Source: Orthonyx spaldingii | Taxonomy: Eukaryota > Chordata > Aves > Passeriformes > Orthonychidae | NCBI GenBank assembly: GCA_013397795.1 | Contig: VZTJ01004014.1 | Span: 571,367 to 635,366 of the forward strand | Reading direction: 5' to 3' | Length of the DNA: 64,000 nt | Shown here: positions 25,601 through 35,103 of the stretch, piece after piece | Layout of the letters: every line of letters starts with the position of its first letter | Position numbering within the stretch: position 1 is the first letter of the stretch | Translations under genes and position numbers: made by a program | Notes under the pieces: model-generated | What the model saw: the letters and a program-made list of their open reading frames with translations, nothing else | What the model was told of the DNA's origin: nothing | Database searches by the model: none

Positions 25601-26530
25601 CAGCAATTTTGCTTTAATTTTCTTCAGAGAACCTGTTCTTTTTACACAACTTATTTATTTAGAAAAAACCCCTGTTGTATCTGTTGGAAAATACAGAGGC
25701 AGAGATGCTTCATGCGTCACTTCTTTTCTATATGTAGTATATTCTTTACCAGCTTGTCTCTTGTGGCACTCCTCAGGAGTGCATTTCTGGTACACAGGAG
25801 GAGAGACAAAAAATATGGCACAGTGGGTAAGGTGATCCCGTCAAGATCACCTCCCTAAAACAGATAAAGATTATAACTGACAGTGCTTTGGGAATTAAAA
25901 ATCCAGCACTGAGACTGATTTGTGTTGATACCTATAGTGCATATACTGTTTATATATATGTATAAATATACAAATATAAATAATGTATTTTCCTTAAAAA
26001 ACAAACAAACAAAACCAACCACAAACCTCAGTGATCTACAGGTGGAAATGCTATGATCTGACTCAGATTTCAGTCTCCCTGGTAAAGGCCAATGGGATGG
26101 ACCCCACAACCTGCAGTCAACAGCCCAGGGACTAGCAGGATCACTGGTAACACCTCTCCATTCACTAATGTGTTTTAATGGTGCCTCTCTTCCCACTGGC
26201 ACACCACCACAAATCCATCTTTGGGAGATGACAGGAATCAAAAAGCTGCTGTTGAAACTCCAGATAATGCTTTAGGTATAGGAGGGGAAAAAAGCCCTGA
26301 AACTGTTCTGTAAGGAAAATGCTTGCCTTGGGCTTTTCTCATTCTGATGCAAAACCCAACAGACAAAGCCACCAGTGCCTTCAGTTTAGCAATACTTGAT
26401 GTATTTACTCAGGGCTTCTGGCAGTTCATTCCACATTCCTCAGAGCTGTAGGTTTTATACAGTGCCCTGTATATTAACCAGACAGTGTACCTGATAAACT
26501 TTCCCTGAGGCAGGTGGCTATGGGAATGGC
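22603..26530. other. Unassigned non-coding sequence
   Basis: The first 350 bases are pyrimidine-rich. GC-richer patches at 23620-23980 and 24800-25240 give overlapping short open frames on both strands, the usual sign of non-coding GC-rich DNA. An (AAAC)n and TATA-rich patch lies at about 25940-26030. Confidence 0.45.
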
Positions 26531-26563
26531 CAGGAATTTGCACAGGAATTTGCACAGGAATTT
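26531..26563 (+). repeat. 12-base tandem repeat, nearly three copies
   Basis: The unit CAGGAATTTGCA is repeated twice exactly and then begins a third time before diverging into TTTT. Confidence 0.95.
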
Positions 26564-27829
26564 TCTTACTTAGACTCATAATGTTAGCAAACAGTAAAAA
26601 CTAAAATGGTTCGCCAGTCGATCTTGCTGCTTACCAAAAATGCAAGCTTGCAGACAACTCAACTCCCTGCAGAAAACCAGAGCTTTCCAGGAGAAATAAA
26701 GAGTGACCATGGGAAGACATTTGCTCAGTACCTCCAGCAAGGACCTGCAAACACCTGTGGTAAAACACAGGTCAGAGAACAGACCTTAAAATATCAGAGA
26801 GGGCTCCAGGCTGGCACGTTACAAGGCAGAGAGGAGCAGAGTAGCGTAGACAGAGGTGTGTTCAGCAGCTGTTACCTGTCTCAGACCCTGTTCCCACTGA
26901 TCACACACCACAGGAGGCAAGGCACCATCCTGACATCCCAGATACCTCTTGCCACCCCTGTGGTGCTTAGGAAGATTTATTCTGCACACAAACAGTCTGA
27001 CCTGTGACTCACATAGGTAAGTTGAGACTTGGGACTTCAGTATGTGAAAGAAGCACGTAAAAGCCTTTTTGTTTATTGTTGCTCAATACAATTATCCTCT
27101 ATGAAAATTTTTCCTTCTGTGCAGGACAACTGTGGCCTGTTTGGGCCATGCCCAGGTTGAAGCTTGCTCCTGGGCCCTGGGGTTGTGCAACGCTGCTGGG
27201 TAATCTGCAGCCACCCTTGGCCTGGGTGCTCAGGGTTAGCAGACAACTCTGTCAGTAGCATCTACTCATCCCATTTATTTTGTAAACACTGACTAAGACA
27301 CCACATATGGCAGCAACAGCAAACACATTCAGATCTCCTTGTCCCAGCCAGAGGCACCTCCACATTCATCGAATGTGTGCACTCAGTAAGTCAGATAAGT
27401 CGTGTCTTTTCTTGCCTGCTTCATGAGGCTAAGAAGCCAAAGGCAGAATCCATCTTCAAGAGCCACAGACTGTACTGCAGTCCCAAACGTTTGAATACAC
27501 TCACCCATAAAGTCTAGGTCTGCTTGCAGCTTTACCTGTGACTATGCTCCTAAGAGCTTTAGGTATCGTATTAGTGCTACCTTTAATAAAAATGCTAATG
27601 ACAATGAAATGCTTCCTGTGAGGACTAGCACTCACATCAGGATGTGGATAGTAGTGTATGAACTCTGGTGAAATTTCAGCATACACAGTCAACAGAAATA
27701 TTACTGCCAGAAACATGGCCTTAAGTCATAGTAATAGTGTTAATATTTAATTGAGGTGAGTTGAACGTGCTCTTTTGTTGCAAAAACATCTAGAGGACAA
27801 GTCCCTGCGTGCATGATCGTGTTTGACTC
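26564..27829. other. Unassigned non-coding sequence
   Basis: Contains a 133-codon open frame (26606-27007, plus) with no recognisable domain and a splice-donor-like ATAGGTAAGTT just after it at about 27013. I regard both as probably fortuitous. Confidence 0.35.
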
Positions 27830-29175
27830 TATCTTCCCTCCTTGCCTTTCATGCTTTTTTTCCCAGCTCTGGCTCTTCCTCCCTCATCAGCCATAAAAGC
27901 TCCTGCAGTTGCACCCTGCATACTGCTCAGACCTCATGCCCTCTGTCACCCCAGCACAACCTCCAGCTCTAAAGACCTGTTAGCCACAGTTGCTTCATAC
28001 TTCCATCCTTACAGGTCCTGAAATTTTGAGCACAGCTTTCAAACCCTAATGAAGCACCTCTGTCTCAGCTTTTCCCTGACTGGGATCAGACTCAGTGAGC
28101 TGACCTTTTCCTCCCCTTTCTCCTTGCTCCTCCTCCTCTTCCTCCTCCACTTCTTCTTCCTCCTCTTCTTCCTCCTCCTCCTCCTCTTTTCGAAGATTGC
28201 TAATTTCTCATTTTCTCCCTTCCCTTCTCTTCCCAGCCCTGCAAATGCCTCCCCTTCACCCAAGTCCATCACCTTCTTCCTTGCTTCTTCCTTGGGTTTT
28301 GATTCCCCATTTTTCTCTTATTGTTGCTGATTCATGCTGATGACCCATATCACCCTCTTTGTTATGCTGTGTCCATTTTACCAATTCTGTTCCTCTGCTG
28401 CCCCAATCCTTTTCTTTTCCTCATTAAAAAAGACTGTTTATTTGGCATGCACTCTCTGGAGGGTCTCTACTGCTGACTTTTTCCTGCACTAACCTTCAAG
28501 TGGTCCCATTCAGCACCTTCTATTAGCCTCCGTCATTCAGCCATTTTGCGATTTCCACTCCATCAACCCTCATGACTTCTCTTTTGCTTTTAACCCATAT
28601 CTCTCTACCAAATTGAAAAATTCTGCCTACATTTCAATTTCCTTAGATTTTCTTCCTCATAATATCCAGCCCAAGGCCCCTTAGTCGTTTCTCCTGCTAG
28701 AAAGATTGAAAGGCTGTCTGCTGAAAGCGCAGACATCACTTCCAGCTATATGTGGATAAAGCAGTCTCTAATACTGCCCCTGCCTCCTTCAGGGAATACT
28801 CACAGTCTTTTTTCTCTCCTTTCCATTGTAACTATTACTGCTCTGTTTGCAGGCAGGGCGCAGTTTTTACTTGGGCAGCCTTTCTTTCAAGGTACAGCTA
28901 AGACCTGTTGATGCTTTCTGCATGTATGTCAAAGACATTGGCTGTTCTATCTGTCTTCATAGATTAAACACTTCCCAGGGGTCTCACCCTCACATTAGGT
29001 CATTAATGGTGACATTCCTTTTTGCTCTTTCATAATTTGATCCACAGTTTATCTACAATCTTGATCCACTGTTTCATCTTCCAAATATTACTTCGAGTCA
29101 TTTTCATAGCTTTGAATGTGCCACTCATTTTTTGTGCTCCTGTTGATCCTCTCTCCATCTTCTAATGAATAAAAT
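27830..29175 (+). other. Long pyrimidine-rich tract, possibly an unclassified repeat
   Basis: For about 1.3 kb the plus strand is dominated by C and T, including a nearly pure (TCC/TTC)n run at 28121-28190. The tract ends at an AATGAATAAAATAAAAG sequence at about 29163-29179, which resembles a poly(A)-signal end. A strand-biased body with an A-rich end would fit an old retroposed sequence, but I recognise no family and see no target-site duplication. Confidence 0.3.
28121..28190 (+). repeat. (TCC/TTC)n microsatellite
   Basis: Pyrimidine-only run of mixed TCC and TTC triplets with one interruption (CCAC). Such mirror-like polypyrimidine tracts can form triplex DNA. The Lys/Arg/Glu-rich frame on the minus strand (28039-28272) is its translation and not a gene. 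Confidence 0.95.
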
Positions 29176-31500
29176 AAAAGTTGTCCTTACACACAATGCT
29201 TGCTCAGGCAGGCAGAGCTGAATAGCACAAACAGGTGTCTTTTGCAGCTTATAAACACCCACTTTATGCTTCCCATCATATGCCCTTCTGTTTTCCTTCA
29301 TAATTCCTCATTGGGACTACCTCCCTGGTCGCAACTGCAGAGGAGCTTTGCTCACCGCTTCTAAATTCCTTCTAAAATCACTCCCTTGCTGCTGAGATAG
29401 TACAACAGCAGCCAGTCTGCTGGCATGCTGTTCTCACCCTGTACCCGGCTGACCCCTCACCATTTCCTTGTGCTCCACCTGCATCTATCCCATCTCTTGC
29501 CTCTCGCCAGCTATTTTGTGCATAAACCCCACACGGCAGTGACAGTCCTTCTGCTCCACCTGTTTGAGCAGGTCCACACAGCAGAAACACCCAGGTCAGG
29601 AATCCCAGGTCCGTGACACAGCAATCATAAACAACTTCTTGAAAGTTACTGGGAACTCAACTTGCTGAAACTCAGCCTACACCCTGATTTGTGGTGGAGC
29701 TTACTAAGTTTCTCTGATAAAAGACAAAAAGGCAGAGGCTGTATCTCAGTTTATTTCTAAGGCACAACTCCAGCCCATCCACTGGGTACCCAAAAGGCCA
29801 AAACATGAATGCAAACTCTGAGCTACATCACTTGGGGTGTTGCTTTTCCAGAGTAAACCTCCCAGTGGCCCTCACATTGGCAAATAGGATAGAAAGCCTC
29901 TCAGTTGTTAGTGGCTGGTTAAGCTGTTCTCCCTTTGGAAATACCTGAAAGTTACTGTTGTTACATTATTATTGGTTGAGGATTCTCATGAGTTTGTAGT
30001 TTCTTTCCGTCTCATGGCAAATAAGTCCATTTGTGCTGATTCAGTCTCAGCTTTATGACCTACCTAAGCAAAACATCCAGACTAAATATATTTTGTAAAA
30101 CACACTTAAAAAATATCTGAAACCTCTTTCTTCTTTTCAAATAAAATCTTACCTAACATCAGGGCAAATAAGAGCCTGGAAAGGACAAAAATGCCCTCAA
30201 ACTGCTTTGCAGTTACTAAAAAGTTGCTTTCCTCTGTTGAGTTTGCTGTGTCACCAAAGCCCTACCAGCCATAGCTATACAAAGCCTGCATTGTCTCAGA
30301 AAAGCTACTGAGATGTTTCTGATCTTGGCAAGAGCTAGGTGTACCCAGAAGCATTTTATTGAAAAAAAAATTACTACAGCAGAAAGAAATATTATTTTAG
30401 GCCTCATACTGGAAAGATAAAGGTCAGAGTTCTTCCCTCTGCTAAGGGAGCAGACAAAAATATCCTGTTCACGGGATCCATTTTACAAACTTGAAAATTG
30501 CACCTAAAAATCCCCTTATGAAACAAATTTCAAAGTGAGTACAATATAAGGAAGGATTTGTTGGTTTAAGTCATCAGTTATTTGGAGATTTCAACTTAAT
30601 GACAAAAGAGGTAACTACATACAGCCATATAGGCATGGAGATAGTCTCTTTCTAGTTAAACTGTTAGATCTGCTTCCTTGCTACAAAGCAAACCTGTTCT
30701 TTATGTTCATCTTTATGTTCATCATTGATTTCTTTTTAAAAAATGAACAGGATCTGGCAATGTTTCTTCATAAAGTGCACATACTTGCTCCTACTAAATT
30801 TCTCAGTAAATCAGAGCAATATTGGTTCAGGAGACTACACACAAGTGATCAGGGCCATTTGAATGAAAAAGTCAGGATTACATTTTTGTTTCCCCATAAA
30901 TGTGGTATAACATCTGCTGGAGTTTGTCACCCTAGCAGTGCTGTGGGCTCCTGTGGTGAACCAACAGGTACTCTTATACCACTCCAGAGTAACCCCTGAG
31001 CTTCTTCTCTAGCTGTCAGATGCTCTCACAGCTTTCACAGAAGAGGTTGTAGCGTTTCACAGAGTGGTAGCAACGTGAGGGGGCTCTGCCATGTGGAGGA
31101 AGCCAAGACTCCAAAATGTGGGAAGCTGCAAAAGCAGACCCCAGCGCCAGGGATAGCTCTGCCGAAACCAGCCAGGCGCGGGCCACGCAAGATCAAGGGT
31201 TCAGACCAAACTGCCACAGAAACTGTATTCCCTGAAGGCTCTACCATCTCCACTACTTATATTAAATATTTTTATTACAAGGCTGTCAACTTTTTAAAAA
31301 TCTGTTGCATTGAAGGCAGCACATTCTTTTATTTTCTAAAACTTCAAACAAAGATTTTGCATCCTCAGCTGCAGTAGGGACACTAAGAAATTTAGCAACC
31401 CTATTTACCTGCCAGTCAACTTCAATTATTTCCCTAACAATACTTAGGACTCAGAGCCTGTGTCTCAGAAGAGGTCAGACCCCAAAAGCAGAAAAGGGAG
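29176..31500. other. Unassigned non-coding sequence
   Basis: Unique-looking sequence. A 12-base unit CTTTATGTTCAT is duplicated at 30699-30722. No exon-like structure found. Confidence 0.45.
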
Positions 31501-31967
31501 CTGGGCTTTCCCTGGGCTAGGAGGCGAGGTGGGAACAGTTGCCCTCAGCTCTCGGCAAGATGCACAGCTTTGAAACAAGCCAGAAGAATAACTTGTCCCA
31601 GGACGGGAATATGCAGGGGAGTGGCGGGAGAGAGAACGAATGTGCGAAAGGAGTGTTTGTCTCTCCGTTTATCTGGCAGACAGCAGTCTGTTAGCTTTAG
31701 CTGCGAGTCTGCCGGACACCGAGCAGCGGCCCATTCCTGGCGTTATCTCCGCCTCCTCTCTGAGAAAGTGCTGCCTTCCAGTTTTCCAGCTGTATACCAG
31801 GCTCCGCTTTACACCACGGGCGACCTGTGGCCCCCAGGGGCTGGCACGGGCACCTGCGCGGCGGAGCGCGGGCGCGGAGCCCACCCAGCGCCGCCTGTGC
31901 CGGCCGCGGCCGCCGCGCCTGCGGAACGCGAGCGCTTCCCCGCCAGCATCATGTGAGCTCGGCCAGG
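31501..31967. promoter_or_regulatory. CpG island
   Basis: CpG density rises sharply from about 31690, and I count about 25 CpG in 31801-31962, far above the rest of the window. Open frames cross it on both strands: on plus 31570-31956 (128 codons) and on minus from 31952 to 31809, starting MMLAGKRSRSAG with an Ala-rich run. Both are GC-driven and neither matches a protein I know. In birds an unmethylated CpG island usually marks a promoter or first exon, so an unrecognised gene start is likely here or near. Direction is unresolved; the minus-strand evidence is slightly better. Confidence 0.6.
31809..31967 (-). other. Candidate second exon start, minus strand
   Basis: On the minus strand a pyrimidine-rich stretch and CAG (ATTATTCTTTCCCAG, AG at 31969-31968) precede two in-frame ATG codons at 31952 and 31949. 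The frame then runs 47 codons to a stop at 31809: basic residues, an Ala/Gly-rich run, then a Pro-rich end. A possible but weak donor (GCAG then GTGCCC) lies at 31853. If real, it would be spliced to the candidate first exon at 32947-33365. The protein start was not recognised. Confidence 0.2.
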
Positions 31968-32079
31968 CTGGGAAAGAATAATTGCAGGCTTGTCCAAATA
32001 TCATTTGCTAGGTCTAGGAGGCACGTAAGGGCACCGATACCCAGCTCGCGTTAGCCTCAGGCGGCTCATTTCACCCCCG

Positions 32080-32500
32080 TCTAATGCTCCTGCCTTCTGC
32101 CAGGTCAGCCCGATTGAGCCGATAAAATTTAGTAGGGATTTTGCGACCTGTAAGGTCCCAGCCCGTCTTTAACCATTATAATAGGCTGGACTTAGCTCAA
32201 AGTTTTATTTTAAATTCCTAAGAAGAAATGAGCTGAGTAGCCTTACCTCTAAATTTTTTAAAATCTGCTTTTTCTTTTAACATGAATGAGGAGACCGCAG
32301 TATCTCTCATCTAATCACGCATATCTCAGCATGAAGATGCTTGACCTCCTGATGGATACATGTATTTTAAATGGTCTTCAGAAACTTTTCACGGATAAGG
32401 TCCCATTGTTATGCTAATGTGTGTAACAGATTGGCAGACAGCAGACTCAGAGCCCTCTTGTCACCTGTCTGTCATTTGTGCCACGGCTCTATGGTCTGTA
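32080..32500. other. Possible conserved regulatory DNA
   Basis: The tract combines an octamer-like ATGCTAAT (about 32411-32418), TAATCA/TAAT words and almost no repeats or skew. It sits between a CpG island and a candidate first exon. This texture is typical of intronic enhancers, but conservation cannot be seen from one sequence. Confidence 0.2.
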
Positions 32501-32946
32501 CACACTAGAGCATTTTAAGTGCTCAAAAAGAAGAAACAGCCACACAAACAAAACACCCCTTCCGAAACTGACTCCAAAGACATTAGGCAAGTCACGCAGT
32601 GGTTTTTCTTTGACATGGAGAAACACATATTTTGAATTAAAACTCTCAGATCTGTAAATCACTTCTCACTCTGTCCTTGTTTAATACGTGCTTCTGCCTC
32701 TCATTTGTCATCTTTCTTCAGAATCAGCAGAAATCTGTCAGTTGGAAAGAGTCACCAAAACTCCACCGAAAACCTCTGCAGTCCTCTGCGTTTGCCTTTC
32801 CCCCGTAAAAATACTTTAAAATGTAACTTCTGAGTGAACTTCTGGTGGCTTACATTGTCAACCCAATCACAGAAGAGTAAGTACAGTCCAATCCTCAGCT
32901 AAGGACGGAGGAAGTGCAGAGCAAACCGAAAAGCGACGGTACCTAC

Positions 32947-33365
32947 CTGGAGCCCACCTCAGCGCCCAGCACCGTTCGCAGCAGCGGCAGAGTTTTGGGG
33001 TAGCGACCTAATGCATTGTCCTTCCTACCGCGCTGCTGAGGGAGAGTTGAGCAACTCCTTGCACTGCTGCTTGGAGCAACAGCTCTTCCAGTCTTAACCC
33101 CCTCTCTTGGCTCTTCGCTTCTTTGCGCTTTTTTTTTTTTTTAGACAGAGTTTTTGAGCACTAAAACTTGCAATTAGTACCAGCTAAGCCAAAGCCCCTG
33201 CTCGCCCCTGCCTAAGCCGCACATTCCAGGGCGCTGAGCGGGGAGCTGAGCTCTTTGCCGGCACCGCGCAGCTCTTCCACCCCCAGACCCGGCTTTCTGC
33301 CTACAAACTCGATAAGGCTGCAAGAGCTCAGGAACACGCACTGAAACTCGGACAGGAGAAAAATT
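32947..33365 (-). other. Candidate untranslated first exon, minus strand
   Basis: Reading the minus strand from about 33365, the sequence is moderately GC- and CpG-rich, has no long open frame from an ATG, and ends in GGGCTCCAG followed by GTAGGTAC, a good 5' splice site (GT at 32946-32945). The TATA-like box 30 bases upstream supports a start near 33365. A poly-T tract on the plus strand (33130-33142) becomes A13 within the exon. No identity could be assigned; a promoter on the opposite strand is an alternative. Confidence 0.3.
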
Positions 33366-33390
33366 GGTCTCTAATCTCCAGCCTGGGTGG

Positions 33391-33400
33391 TTTTTATTAT
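33391..33400 (-). promoter_or_regulatory. TATA-like box, minus strand
   Basis: The minus strand reads ATAATAAAAA between a G-rich purine tract (upstream, 33401-33422) and the GC-richer candidate exon. The position fits a transcription start about 25-35 bases downstream. Confidence 0.3.
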
Positions 33401-33597
33401 CCTCCTCCCCCCCTCCTCTCTTTCTCTCCACACTCACAGTAGCAAGGTTGTCTCTTGACTACTCCCTACCTTAAACTCACCAAACCAGATTTTTACTCCC
33501 AACACCTTCCCGTAAATCTGAACTGAAATTTTACCCTGCTTGCTGAGTTCTGGCTGGCTGAGGGCCAGCCAGCATTCCTGTTGTTTTAAGAGGGCAG

Positions 33598-33797
33598 ATT
33601 TAAAAAACAAAACAAAACAAAACAAAAACCCAAACAAAATTCAAACAAAAAACCAAAACAAAAAAATCCAAAAAACCACCACCAACAAAAAAATCCCTTA
33701 AACAAACAAACAAACAAAAAACCCCAACCCAAACGCTAAAAACAAACAAACCAACCAACCAAAAAGAACAGGAAAAAAAAAAAAAAAGGAAAAAAAA
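33598..33797 (+). repeat. A/C-rich low-complexity tract
   Basis: About 200 bases built from AAAC, AAACA, CCAACC and AAAACAAAAC units with almost no G or T, ending in A15. On the minus strand it is G/T-rich and its Phe/Val-rich frame (33600-33893) is an artefact. It lies about 200 bases upstream of the candidate minus-strand start. Confidence 0.92.
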
Positions 33798-33917
33798 CCA
33801 AGAGAAGAAAACCTGGAGAGATGCAAGGGCTGGAAGGAAGTAAACTTTTAGAGCAGCTTTACTAAAAATACTGTGGGAGGGAGGGATTCGCATTTATCTT
33901 TAAAGGGCTAAAACAAT

Positions 33918-33934
33918 GATTTTTTTTTTTTTTG
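33918..33934 (+). repeat. Poly-T run
   Basis: Uninterrupted T run of about 16 bases; no other feature. Confidence 0.9.
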
Positions 33935-34507
33935 GCAGTGTCAGTTATGAGAAAATACCCTTCTCAGCCATCTGCTTTCTTCAGGTGGATGGATATTTGA
34001 AAAGAAAATAAACCTCTGGTACTCACGTGAAGGACAGCAGCAGGCATCAGCATAGCAGGGAGAGGAGCCTACACCTTTGCCTGATCCAGTTACCCCAAGG
34101 CAGTGGTAACGCTGGTTTAAGAAGTGCCACATTTTACACTTTTCTGACCTAAAGTTACATGTGGTTTCTAGAAAAGGAACAAGAGAGAAACCAGTTTATA
34201 TATACAAAAAAACCAACAACCAAGTCTTCTTTTAAACTCCGTGTGATCCCTCTGACCGTTGTCTGCAAGGCTTAAAGAAACAATGAAGCAAGAGTGTAAA
34301 CTTTCTTACCCCCTTTTACATTACCTGTCTGTGCCTGGCTTTGAGCTTTGATGTATTGAAACAAAGCACAAGACCTGTTTGTAGTAAATGAAACCAACCA
34401 ACAGAGAGATCTAATTCAGACTTGTGACTAAACAAACTGGAACAGGAAGCACACACCAGCAGATTTTTTTTAAAGTAGTAATTCCTGCTAGCATTGTCAT
34501 GTAACAG

Positions 34508-34544
34508 AAAAAAAAAAAAAAAAANCACCTATACATAGATGATG

Positions 34545-34584
<40 letters not shown>

Positions 34585-34600
34585 ATAAAAAAAAAAAAAA
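34508..34600 (+). repeat. Poly-A runs with one unresolved base
   Basis: A17, a single N at 34525, then A35 (34547-34581) and A14 (34587-34600) separated by short mixed sequence. The N shows the assembly was uncertain here. The run is not preceded by a retroposon body that I recognise. Confidence 0.95.
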
Positions 34601-34659
34601 GGTTTTGCTTCTCCCTTCAGCCACTTTTGTTCAAATGCAGTTTTGTTTTGTTTTATTTT

Positions 34660-34710
34660 TATTTTCTGGAAAGCAAAAAACTAACCAACCAACCAAAATC
34701 CCCAAACAAA
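34660..34710 (+). repeat. Short A/C-rich tract
   Basis: Contains three CCAA-type units (AACCAACCAACCAAA) and AAAC repeats, similar in style to the tract at 33.6-33.8 kb. Confidence 0.7.
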
Positions 34711-34779
34711 CAAGCAATGTTCCATCATGTATATGCAAATATTTAACAGAGCAATATTTACCACTAGTGGTGATCTGAA

Positions 34780-34905
34780 GATATTATTAATCTATCTGTT
34801 TCCCAGTGTAGATAATCGATGCAACTGATTAGTATAATGACCCTCAACCCAATTAACATCTGTAATTGATGAGTAGACAGAGGATCTTCATCTAGGATAA
34901 CTGGA
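34780..34905. promoter_or_regulatory. Cluster of homeodomain-type sites
   Basis: Within about 120 bases there are TATTAATC, ATAATCGATG, TGATTAGT, CAATTAAC and GTAATTGATG. Spacing is tight and the flanks are not simply AT-rich. Such clusters are common in conserved developmental enhancers. Function is inferred only. Confidence 0.25.
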
Positions 34906-35005
34906 CAGACCAAACCCCCAACAGTAGATTAGAAGTCCTGCAAGTTAAATCTTTAAAGAATAAATAATGTTGGAGGTTAAAACTAGTGAAAGGAATTGAT
35001 TTTCA

Positions 35006-35103
35006 TAATTCTTCCTAATTTTAAAAATAATTCTTTTTATTCTTAATTAATTCTTAGCGATTCTTAATTAAGAATTCTTCTTAATTCTTCTTAATTTTTA
35101 AAA
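35006..35103 (+). repeat. Degenerate ATTCTTAATT repeat
   Basis: Six or more partly degenerate copies of a 9-10-base ATTCTTAATT unit, including the palindrome TTCTTAATTAAGAA at about 35061-35074. Confidence 0.85.

Noticed and set aside
28039..28330. Lys/Arg/Glu-rich (minus) and Leu/Phe-rich (plus) frames
   Set aside because: They arise from the TCC/TTC microsatellite.
29440..29620. Resemblance to an old reptile/bird dispersed repeat ending in a 'GGCAGTGACAGTCC'-like stretch
   Set aside because: Only a few short words match what I recall of such repeats; too weak to annotate.
33600..33893. 97-codon Phe/Val/Leu-rich minus-strand frame resembling a membrane protein
   Set aside because: It is the translation of the A/C-rich low-complexity tract.
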